Part shown: positions 1-5,270 of the stretch, in pieces | Position numbering within the stretch: the first letter of the stretch is position 1 | Layout: each line of letters begins with the position of its first letter | From: Acholeplasmataceae bacterium | Lineage (GTDB): Bacteria > Bacillota_I > Bacilli_A > Acholeplasmatales > Acholeplasmataceae | Direction: 5' to 3' | DNA: 8,515 nt | NCBI GenBank assembly: GCA_003518475.1 | Contig: DOYO01000018.1 | Location: forward strand, 16,549 to 25,063 | Translations under genes and position numbers: made by a program | Notes under the pieces: generated by a model | The model's input: only the letters and a program-made list of their open reading frames with translations | What the model was told of the DNA's origin: nothing | Databases searched by the model: none

Positions 1-1335
1 GCAAGAGCGATTCTTGATATGCGCCTTCAGCGTTTGACTGGATTGGAAATTGCGAAGATTGAAACTGAGTTGGAAGATCTGATTATTAGAATCGCCGACT
101 ACAAGGAAATCATCCAGAGCCACGAAAGAAAGGTTCAAATCATCAAGAATGAAGTCACAGAAATTAGAGCCCAATACAATGAACCAAGACAGTCTGAAAT
201 CAATTTAAGCATCGATTTAAGCATCGAAAATGAAGACTTGATTCCTATTGAAGATGTGATTATCACAGTCACAAATAACGGATACATCAAGCGTATGAAA
301 GTCGATCATTATAAGACTCAAAACAGAGGCGGCGTCGGCATGTCCGGCATCAAGGTTCATGAGGATGATTATGTCGAACATATCCTCATGACTTCTACGC
401 ACGACTTCCATTTATTTTTCACGAATAAAGGACGTGTTTATAAGATTAAAGGATACCAGATTCCAGAAGGATCCAGACAGTCAAAAGGCATCCCGATTGT
501 CAACCTTTTAGAGTTCGACAAAGACGAAACCTTAGCATCATTCACTAACGTTAAAAACTTCGAATCCGAGTCTGATTTCTTAACATTCGTTACGAAGAAA
601 GGCGTCGTCAAACGCACCTTGATCAGCGACTATCAGAACATCAGAACCAACGGAATCATCGCGATTAATTTAAGAGAAGATGATGAATTATTGAGCGTTG
701 CATTGACAGATGGAACCAAGGAAATCATCCTTGGAGCATCCAACGGCAAGGCCATCAGATTCGCTGAAACTGACGTGCGCGCAATGGGCAGAACTGCTTC
801 TGGCGTACGCGGAATGAGCATCGGTTTGAAGGATGAAGTTGTCGGTGTCGCAATCATTGAAAACGACCAGCAAGAAATCCTTGTAATAACGGAAAATGGC
901 TTTGGTAAGCGAACTATTGTTGAAGAGTATCGCAAGCAAATCCGTGGTGGCAAGGGTGTTAAGACACTCAATGTCACTGAAAAAAATGGTAAATTATCAA
1001 CGCTCAGAACAGTTTCTGACGATGAAGATTTGATTGTTGTTTCCGATAAAGGCGTTGTCATCCGCACCCACGTCGATCAAATTTCTCAGACGAAGCGCGC
1101 GACTCAAGGGGTTAGAATTATCAGACTCCGTCCTGACCATAAGGTCTCTACAATCGCACTCGTTCCAAGACAGGAAGAAGTCGAGGAAGAGCTTGGTGAG
1201 GAACATCAATTCGTGCAGGAAACCATCCAGGTAGAAAACAAGAAAACTTATGTGGAAATAGCAGATATGGAACCTGAAGAAATCGAAACGGAAGACGAAG
1301 AAATCATCACCACTGAAAGTTTGTTTGACGAGTAA
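1..1335 (+). CDS. gyrA: DNA gyrase subunit A, C-terminal part (5' end outside window)
   Basis: Gyrase A subunit of the cytoplasmic A2B2 topoisomerase that puts negative supercoils into DNA. The frame is open from base 1, so only the last 444 residues are present; the winged-helix, tower and catalytic Tyr parts lie to the left. The window opens in the conserved AILDMRLQRLTGLE segment at the end of the breakage-reunion core, followed by coiled-coil helices to about residue 62. Six beta-pinwheel blades follow at about residues 78-390, each with a variant of the (T/S)xxG(x)xKR pattern. GyrA rather than ParC is supported by the KGIPIVNLL segment and by two GyrA-box-like sites: QNRGGVG (319-339, blade 1) and QIRGGKG (937-957, blade 5). 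The blade-1 box is degenerate compared with the usual QRRGGKG or QKRGGKG. The last ~50 residues are a very acidic tail rich in Glu. The stop is TAA, followed within 20 bases by a hairpin terminator, so gyrA is the end of its transcript (usually gyrB-gyrA). Confidence 0.96.
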   Translation, partial: ARAILDMRLQRLTGLEIAKIETELEDLIIRIADYKEIIQSHERKVQIIKNEVTEIRAQYNEPRQSEINLSIDLSIENEDLIPIEDVIITVTNNGYIKRMKVDHYKTQNRGGVGMSGIKVHEDDYVEHILMTSTHDFHLFFTNKGRVYKIKGYQIPEGSRQSKGIPIVNLLEFDKDETLASFTNVKNFESESDFLTFVTKKGVVKRTLISDYQNIRTNGIIAINLREDDELLSVALTDGTKEIILGASNGKAIRFAETDVRAMGRTASGVRGMSIGLKDEVVGVAIIENDQQEILVITENGFGKRTIVEEYRKQIRGGKGVKTLNVTEKNGKLSTLRTVSDDEDLIVVSDKGVVIRTHVDQISQTKRATQGVRIIRLRPDHKVSTIALVPRQEEVEEELGEEHQFVQETIQVENKKTYVEIADMEPEEIETEDEEIITTESLFDE

Positions 1336-1353
1336 AAAGTTAATAAAAAACAT

Positions 1354-1390
1354 AGGAGTGCCGGGCATTTTGCCAGGCACTCTTTTTTTG
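1354..1390 (+). terminator. Rho-independent terminator of gyrA
   Basis: GAGTGCC at 1356-1362 pairs with GGCACTC at 1376-1382. After one G/A mismatch, GGCA (1364-1367) pairs with TGCC (1371-1374) around a three-base loop. A run of seven T follows at 1383-1389. The structure begins about 20 bases after the gyrA stop. Confidence 0.93.
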
Positions 1391-1426
1391 TGTAATCTAA
1401 TAGAAAACGGTTTCATGATTTCATCG

Positions 1427-1455
1427 TTTACAATCTCATTTTAATATGCTAAAAT
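1427..1455 (+). promoter_or_regulatory. Sigma-A-type promoter of the metNIQ unit
   Basis: The -35 is TTTACA (1427-1432, 5 of 6 to consensus), the spacer is exactly 17 bases, and the -10 is TAAAAT (1450-1455). A TG one base upstream of the -10 (1447-1448) makes it an extended -10. Transcription should start near 1462, about 15 bases before the S-box aptamer. It lies between the gyrA terminator and the riboswitch, as expected for a separately regulated operon. Confidence 0.8.
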
Positions 1456-1476
1456 ACTATCAACTTAATCAGTTTC

Positions 1477-1564
1477 AACTATCAAGAAGACGGGAGAGAT
1501 ATAGCTCGATGAACGTCTACCAACCAGTACAAAATACAAGGTGGTAAAGCTGTAAGCGATGGGA
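1477..1564 (+). promoter_or_regulatory. SAM-I (S-box) riboswitch aptamer
   Basis: This leader matches the S-box core. ATCAAGA follows the P1 5' strand. P2a is AGACG (1488-1492) with CGTCT (1514-1518), and P2b is GAG (1494-1496) with CTC (1505-1507). The kink-turn GATGA is at 1508-1512, CAACC at 1521-1525 and AAGGTG at 1538-1543; these last two form the P3 base, which closes on a small GTA/TAC hairpin. P1 can form as CTATC (1479-1483) with GATGG (1558-1562). P4 is remarkably small: GCT/AGC (1549-1551/1555-1557). SAM binding stabilises P1, which in this family frees the downstream terminator, so methionine transport is switched off when SAM is plentiful. The call rests on the ordered core motifs and on the gene behind it (metN). 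The exact P1, P4 and pseudoknot pairing is uncertain by eye. Confidence 0.88.
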
Positions 1565-1611
1565 TATTATTTCTTATATCTATAGTTCCTATCGTGAGGT
1601 AGGGACTTTTT
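1557..1611 (+). terminator. S-box expression platform: antiterminator and intrinsic terminator
   Basis: The terminator stem is AGTTCCTATC (1584-1593) with GGTAGGGACT (1598-1607), ten pairs with two G-T wobbles, a GTGA loop and a T-run at 1607-1611. A competing antiterminator pairs CGATGGGA (1557-1564, which includes the P1 3' strand) with TCCTATCG (1587-1594, within the terminator 5' arm), eight pairs with one wobble. The two are mutually exclusive, the standard S-box OFF-switch layout. The metN ribosome binding site starts only 8 bases after the T-run. Confidence 0.87.
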
Positions 1612-1631
1612 AATTTATAAGGAGAATAGCG

Positions 1632-2612
1632 ATGATCAAACTTATTCAAGTGAATAAAACATATACATCTAAAAATGAAAATTTCCAAGCGATTAAAGAG
1701 ATTTCTCTTGATATTTCAGACGGTGAAATCGTTGGAATCGTCGGGTATAGCGGTGCTGGAAAAAGCACTTTAATCCGTATGATCAATGGTCTGATCTTAC
1801 CGACTTCCGGAGAAATCTGGATTGATGGAACGCTTCTTTCTAGCTTGAAACAGCAGGACATCAATCGAATGCGATTCAGCATGGGAATGATTTTCCAGCA
1901 CTTTAATTTACTCTCTTCAATGACCGTATATGACAATGTGAAGCTCGCTTTGTCGATAGCAAAGTATCCCAAAGATCAGATAAATTCCAGGATATCAGAG
2001 GTTCTTTCACTCGTCGGTTTATTAGATAAATCCTTAAGATATCCCAAAGAATTATCAGGCGGCGAACGTCAGCGTGTCGGTATCGCAAGAGCAATCGCGA
2101 ACAATCCAAAATATCTTTTGTGCGATGAAGCAACCAGCGCGCTCGATCAAAATACTGCGTCAGAAATCATCAATCTCCTCAGAGATATTCAAATGAAAAC
2201 AAAGATTACCATCATCTTCATCACACACCAAATCGAGGTTGCTAAAGACTTATGTTCGCGTGTCATTGTCATGCATCAAGGGATGATTGTTGAGGATCAA
2301 TCGACAAGAATACTCTTCACAAAACCGCAATCAGCGATAACCAAATCGCTTGTGAAATCTCTGATTTATGACGCTCCGCTCCATAGTAAAAATGTTTATG
2401 AACTCATCTATGATCACCGGAATACCGAGGATACAAGCCTAAGCGACATGGTCAAAAAATACCTGGTCGACGTCAACATCATGCATGCGAAAACTCTGAT
2501 GATCGGTGACGAACACATTGGTTATCTCTATGTTCAAATCACAGGAAATCAACATCAGGAAGCTTTAAATTATTTAGAATCCAAGGGAATCGAGGTGAGT
2601 CTTTATGTTTGA
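1632..2612 (+). CDS. metN: Methionine ABC transporter, ATP-binding protein MetN
   Basis: Cytoplasmic ATPase that drives methionine import with MetI and MetQ. Visible motifs: Walker A GYSGAGKST (residues 38-46), Q-loop IFQHFNLL (Q89), signature LSGGERQRV (141-149), Walker B YLLCDE (161-166), D-loop SALD (169-172) and H-loop H199 in ITHQ. After the ATPase comes a C-terminal NIL domain (about 255-326), the regulatory domain that binds methionine and gives trans-inhibition in MetN proteins. It separates MetN from generic amino-acid ABC ATPases. At 326 residues the length is close to the usual ~340. The ATG is preceded by AAGGAG (1619-1624) at 7 bases. The S-box leader just upstream supports methionine as substrate. 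Its TGA stop overlaps the metI start by 8 bases, which indicates translational coupling. Confidence 0.97.
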   Translation: MIKLIQVNKTYTSKNENFQAIKEISLDISDGEIVGIVGYSGAGKSTLIRMINGLILPTSGEIWIDGTLLSSLKQQDINRMRFSMGMIFQHFNLLSSMTVYDNVKLALSIAKYPKDQINSRISEVLSLVGLLDKSLRYPKELSGGERQRVGIARAIANNPKYLLCDEATSALDQNTASEIINLLRDIQMKTKITIIFITHQIEVAKDLCSRVIVMHQGMIVEDQSTRILFTKPQSAITKSLVKSLIYDAPLHSKNVYELIYDHRNTEDTSLSDMVKKYLVDVNIMHAKTLMIGDEHIGYLYVQITGNQHQEALNYLESKGIEVSLYV

Positions 2613-3270
2613 CGCACATGCTATCGAGCTCTATCTTAAAGCACTCGTAGAAACCTTATTTCTCGTTTTCGGTACTGGAATTTATGTGTTATTCTTTGGA
2701 CTCTTGATTGGTTTTTTCCTATACGCAACAGAACCCGACGGCATATTTAAAAACAAATTATCTACAAAAATAGCACACCGCCTGCTGGCAACCGTGAACG
2801 ACATCGCAAGATCTATCCCATTCATCATCCTCTTAATTCTTCTCATTCCAGTGACCAGAATTCTTGTCGGGACGATGCTGGGAGCGAAAGCCGCACTTCC
2901 CGCTTTGATTATCAGCGCTTCACCATTCTTTGCCAGAGTCGTCCATATGGCGCTTCGTGACGTCTCAAAGGAAACCATTGAAGCAGCCCGCGCCATGGGA
3001 GCATCTAACTTAAAGATCATTCAAATCGTCTTTAAAGAGGCACTTTCCTCCCTAGTTTCAGGACTGACATTGACTCTCGTCACCCTGGTGGGATTCATGT
3101 CTGCAGCAGCAGTCATCGGAGCTGGAGGGCTTGCTTATCTCGCCTATGAGTACGGAAAGTTTGGAAACAACTACCCGCTCATGTATCTATCCATCATCAC
3201 TATATTATTCATAGTTTTTATCATACAAATTACAGGCGATACAATCGCCAGAAAAATCGATCATCGATAA
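2605..3270 (+). CDS. metI: Methionine ABC transporter, permease MetI
   Basis: Inner-membrane permease of the methionine importer; two copies form the channel under the MetN dimer. The 221 residues match the usual ~217-220. Hydrophobic spans are seen near residues 14-40, 70-90, 96-115, 150-178 and 192-211. The cytoplasmic coupling helix, the EAA motif, is EAARAMGASNLKIIQIVF (126-143), which docks on MetN. The N-terminal half carries the ARSIPFIILL segment typical of MetI. The start ATG lies inside the end of metN (8-base overlap), with GAGGTGAG about 6 bases upstream inside metN, so coupled translation is likely. metQ follows 14 bases after the TAA stop. The order N-I-Q is the standard one. 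Confidence 0.96.
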   Translation: MFDAHAIELYLKALVETLFLVFGTGIYVLFFGLLIGFFLYATEPDGIFKNKLSTKIAHRLLATVNDIARSIPFIILLILLIPVTRILVGTMLGAKAALPALIISASPFFARVVHMALRDVSKETIEAARAMGASNLKIIQIVFKEALSSLVSGLTLTLVTLVGFMSAAAVIGAGGLAYLAYEYGKFGNNYPLMYLSIITILFIVFIIQITGDTIARKIDHR

Positions 3271-3284
3271 AATAGGAGAAAAAA

Positions 3285-4100
3285 ATGAAAAAAATACTAC
3301 AACTCATCACAATTTTCACACTCATTATTACACTGATTTCATGCAAAAGTGCATCTGAAGATACAATAAAAGTGATAGCTACCACGACACCTCACGGTGA
3401 AATTCTTGAATTCGCACGTGATTTACTCGAAGAAAAAGGGTTTCAACTAGAAATCATCATCACTTCTGACTATTATTTTCCAAATCCTGCGGTCTCTGCA
3501 GGTGACGCAGATGCCAATTTCTTCCAACATGTTCCATTTTTAGACAAATATAACACAGAAAATCCCAATTCTCAGCTATCGATCGGAGCTTATGTCCACA
3601 TTGAACCTATTGGAATTTACTCAAACAACTATAATAATGTCTCAGAAATCGAGGATGGAGCGACTGTTCTAATCAGCAATTCAACTTCCGATCATGGAAG
3701 AGTGCTCAATTTATTCCAATCAGCTGGGCTCATCACAATTAAAGAAGGTGTCGATATCACTTCTCCAACCTTAATTATTCAAGACGCAATCGAAACCAAT
3801 CCAAAAAATCTCGTTTTCAGCGCGAATGTCTCACCAGATTTTCTATTTGCAGCATACACGAATGAAGAAGCAGACTTATATGTCATCAACTCAAATTACG
3901 TGCTTGAAGGCGGAAATAATCCTGTAACTGAGTCCATTTTCATCGAAGATACAGCAAATAATCCATATGTTAATATTTTAGCTGTGAAGGAATCAGATCT
4001 AAGTTCACCAAAGATACTTGCGTTAATCGAGATTCTTCAATCAGAAGCAGTTCAAGATTTTATCAACGCAACCTATAACGGAAGTGTCATTCCAGCATAA
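3285..4100 (+). CDS. metQ: Methionine-binding lipoprotein MetQ (NlpA family)
   Basis: Extracytoplasmic substrate-binding lipoprotein that hands methionine to MetNI. It has a lipoprotein signal: MKK, a hydrophobic stretch, and lipobox LISC with Cys20 as the lipidation site, so it should be anchored to the outer face of the membrane. Family landmarks are TTPHGEILEFA (34-44), SAGDADANFFQHVPFLDKYN (71-90, a hallmark of NlpA/MetQ), the PIGIYS strand (108-113) and SAGLITIKEG (146-155). The 271 residues fit the family. One oddity: the loop usually written N-D-P-(T/S)-N before G-R-A-L appears as N-S-T-S-D-H-G-R-V-L (132-141), so the ligand pocket may differ a little. The ATG has AGGAG 6 bases upstream. 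It is the last gene of the S-box-controlled unit, followed by a terminator 23 bases after the stop. Confidence 0.95.
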   Translation: MKKILQLITIFTLIITLISCKSASEDTIKVIATTTPHGEILEFARDLLEEKGFQLEIIITSDYYFPNPAVSAGDADANFFQHVPFLDKYNTENPNSQLSIGAYVHIEPIGIYSNNYNNVSEIEDGATVLISNSTSDHGRVLNLFQSAGLITIKEGVDITSPTLIIQDAIETNPKNLVFSANVSPDFLFAAYTNEEADLYVINSNYVLEGGNNPVTESIFIEDTANNPYVNILAVKESDLSSPKILALIEILQSEAVQDFINATYNGSVIPA

Positions 4101-4123
4101 TCCTCATCAATCACAAATGATTA

Positions 4124-4190
4124 AAAAAATCTCCTTTCTCGATTCTTTCTCCCATATCAGGGATGTTAGAAATGCAAAGGAGATTTTTTA
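4124..4190 (+). terminator. metNIQ terminator, long stem with structured loop
   Basis: Bases 4124-4137 (six A then TCTCCTTT) pair perfectly with 4176-4189 (AAAGGAGA then six T), a 14-base stem ending in a T-run. The 38-base loop can itself fold: CCC (4151-4153) with GGG (4160-4162), and TTTCT (4146-4150) with AGAAA (4168-4172). The A-run on the other side gives a T-run on the minus strand, so it may also stop transcripts from the convergent DUF2202 gene that pass that gene's own terminator. Confidence 0.85.
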
Positions 4191-4225
4191 TTTATATGCA
4201 ATTGATATGTAGAAATCAAATCCAG

Positions 4226-4260
4226 AAAAAAAGCTTGAATCCATTTTTCGGAATCCAAGC
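4226..4260 (-). terminator. Terminator of the DUF2202 gene
   Basis: Read on the minus strand, GCTTGGATTC (4260-4251) pairs with GGATTCAAGC (4242-4233) in ten pairs with two G-T wobbles. A run of seven T follows (4232-4226). It starts 20 bases past the TAA of the minus-strand gene. Confidence 0.85.
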
Positions 4261-4280
4261 CATATTTCAATACTGTTTGA

Positions 4281-4934
4281 TTAGTCGTTTACACAAACTC
4301 CATCATTTGTTCCGCGTTGAACAGATGAGTTACCACGTTGTGAGGATGAATTTCCACCTTTTTTGAACTGATTCTTAATCATGTTGCCTAGATCATAACC
4401 TGCTCCAACCAGTCTATCTTTCGAGAATGCTGCAAGGTGATTTTCTGATGCTGCCTGCAAGTATTCGAACACCGTTTGAACATCAGCTGGTAAATCTACT
4501 TGACTTAAGAATGCATCATACATTGCGATGTTTAATGTTTCTGCTTGAACTCCGGTTGATAATGCACTGGAAATTGAATCCGGAAGAACAACGTATTGTG
4601 CTGCATCATTGACTGGAACTTCAATGCCATATGCTGCAAACAATGGCAATAATAAATCGATGTGTGTTTGCTCTGCTAAAATAATCTTAGTGAATGGCTT
4701 GATTTCACCATATGCATCGATAATTGCTCTATAGGTAGCCTGTGCCAAGTATTCATCTTGAATTGCGCTGACAAGCATTTCTTCAACTGTATATGTACCA
4801 TCTTCGCTGAGCGTATATACACCATAATCCTCTACAACCGCATAAGTTGATGCTGCGCTTACCCCGAATCCCACAAAAGCTAGCCCCGCAACTGCCAATC
4901 CCAAACCAGTAAATAACATAAATTTCTTTTTCAT
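4281..4934 (-). CDS. Exported ferritin-like protein, DUF2202 family
   Basis: 217-residue protein with an N-terminal export signal: MKKK, a hydrophobic core at about 6-25, and likely cleavage after VSA at about residue 27. The mature part is a ferritin-like four-helix domain of the DUF2202 type. Candidate diiron ligands stand in the expected order: E61 (DEYLAQATY), E88 and H91 (AEQTHIDLLLPLF), E132 (QAETLNIAMYD), and E164 with H166 (SENHLAAF). The IIDAYGEIKPF and LFAAYGIEVP segments also fit the family. Activity is not established for this family; iron binding or redox work outside the membrane is inference. After the helices comes a basic, Ser/Gly/Asn-rich tail with two heptads, GNSSSQR and GNSSVQR, and one Cys near the end (C214). 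The start is well supported: AAGGAGGC (4950-4943) lies 8 bases upstream of the ATG. It is a single-gene unit, divergent from the LTA-synthase-like gene and convergent with metQ. Confidence 0.88.
   Translation of the reverse strand: MKKKFMLFTGLGLAVAGLAFVGFGVSAASTYAVVEDYGVYTLSEDGTYTVEEMLVSAIQDEYLAQATYRAIIDAYGEIKPFTKIILAEQTHIDLLLPLFAAYGIEVPVNDAAQYVVLPDSISSALSTGVQAETLNIAMYDAFLSQVDLPADVQTVFEYLQAASENHLAAFSKDRLVGAGYDLGNMIKNQFKKGGNSSSQRGNSSVQRGTNDGVCVND
4314..4355 (-). repeat. Tandem heptapeptide repeat in the tail of the DUF2202 protein
   Basis: Residues 194-207 read GNSSSQR then GNSSVQR, two 21-base units. The DNA copies differ at several positions, many of them silent, so this is not a very recent duplication. 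The tail is low-complexity, polar and positively charged, and may act as a linker or a surface-binding extension. Confidence 0.7.
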
Positions 4935-5165
4935 TTTTGAATGCCTCCTTCTAAGTGACTTCGGTTAATATACATGCTAAAACTGATAGTTATTGGCGAT
5001 AATCAACAATAAGTTTTATTGTGTGAAAACAAGCAAATATAATACTGAAATCGTGTGAAATACTTAAATAAATAACATTATTAAACCAATTAAGATGAAA
5101 AACAAGCATCTCAATCAAGTACAATCAACTGTTAAAGCACAAAAAGAGCTCTCATGGTGTGCGCT

Positions 5166-5200
5166 ATGCACATGGATGGACACAGACGCATCCATTGCAT
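5166..5200. repeat. Imperfect inverted repeat upstream of the LTA-synthase-like gene
   Basis: ATGCA (5166-5170), one unpaired C, then ATGGATG (5172-5178) match CATCCAT (5189-5195) and TGCAT (5196-5200), giving 12 pairs around a 10-base centre. A second, competing hairpin TGTGC/GCACA (5158-5162/5168-5172) shares the left arm. The dyad ends 32 bases before the -10 at 5233, so it is upstream of that transcript. It could be an operator, or the 3' end of a short upstream RNA, since TTTTT follows at 5206-5210. Confidence 0.6.
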
Positions 5201-5232
5201 GTCAATTTTTCGTATTTCGCTTTTTTTTGAGG

Positions 5233-5238
5233 TATAAT
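5233..5238 (+). promoter_or_regulatory. -10 box of the LTA-synthase-like gene
   Basis: A perfect TATAAT lies 32 bases before the chosen ATG (5271), predicting a leader of about 25 bases. No good -35 is present at 16-18 bases upstream (best is TTCGTA at 5209-5214, 3 of 6), so the promoter may depend on an activator or on the T-rich spacer. The dyad at 5166-5200 is a candidate site for such control. Confidence 0.5.
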
Positions 5239-5270
5239 ATTCATACAGTTGCTCATCAGTGGGGTGTCTC

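Larger units (their letters stand above)
4935..5270. other. Divergent intergenic region, DUF2202 gene / LTA-synthase-like gene
   Basis: About 336 AT-rich bases with no convincing gene. Reading left to right, the following are visible. The DUF2202 ribosome binding site is at 4943-4950. A minus-strand TATATT, a weak -10 candidate, is at 4967-4972 without a good -35. A weak Fur/PerR-like match is at 4984-4998. An inverted pair TTATTG/CAATAA is at 4990-4995 and 5007-5012. A direct repeat GTGTGAAA is at 5021-5028 and 5053-5060, on either side of a plus-strand TATAAT at 5038-5043. A palindrome AGAGCTCT is at 5145-5152, and a strong imperfect dyad is at 5166-5200. The -10 of the downstream gene is at 5233. 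A 59-codon open frame (5095-5274) also runs through the region but has no ribosome binding site. Confidence 0.75.

Noticed and set aside
1..1335. ParC (topoisomerase IV) instead of GyrA
   Set aside because: Six pinwheel blades, GyrA-box-like sites in blades 1 and 5 and the KGIPIVNLL segment fit GyrA; ParC has a shorter, box-less C-terminal domain.
633..1416. Long open frames on the minus strand opposite gyrA (633-1067 and 997-1416)
   Set aside because: They lie entirely or largely antisense to a clearly conserved GyrA frame, have no family features, and one crosses the gyrA terminator. They are shadows of the codon pattern.
1482..1688. Minus-strand open frame across the riboswitch
   Set aside because: It covers the S-box and the start of metN in antisense and resembles no known family.
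4163..4612. Two plus-strand open frames (4163-4366 and 4427-4612) opposite the DUF2202 gene
   Set aside because: The minus-strand gene has a signal peptide, family motifs and an ideal ribosome binding site. The plus-strand frames have none of these, and the first begins inside the metQ terminator.
5259..5270. GTG at 5259 as start of the LTA-synthase-like gene
   Set aside because: It adds only four residues, has no ribosome binding site, and would place the GGGGTG that serves ATG 5271 inside the coding region.
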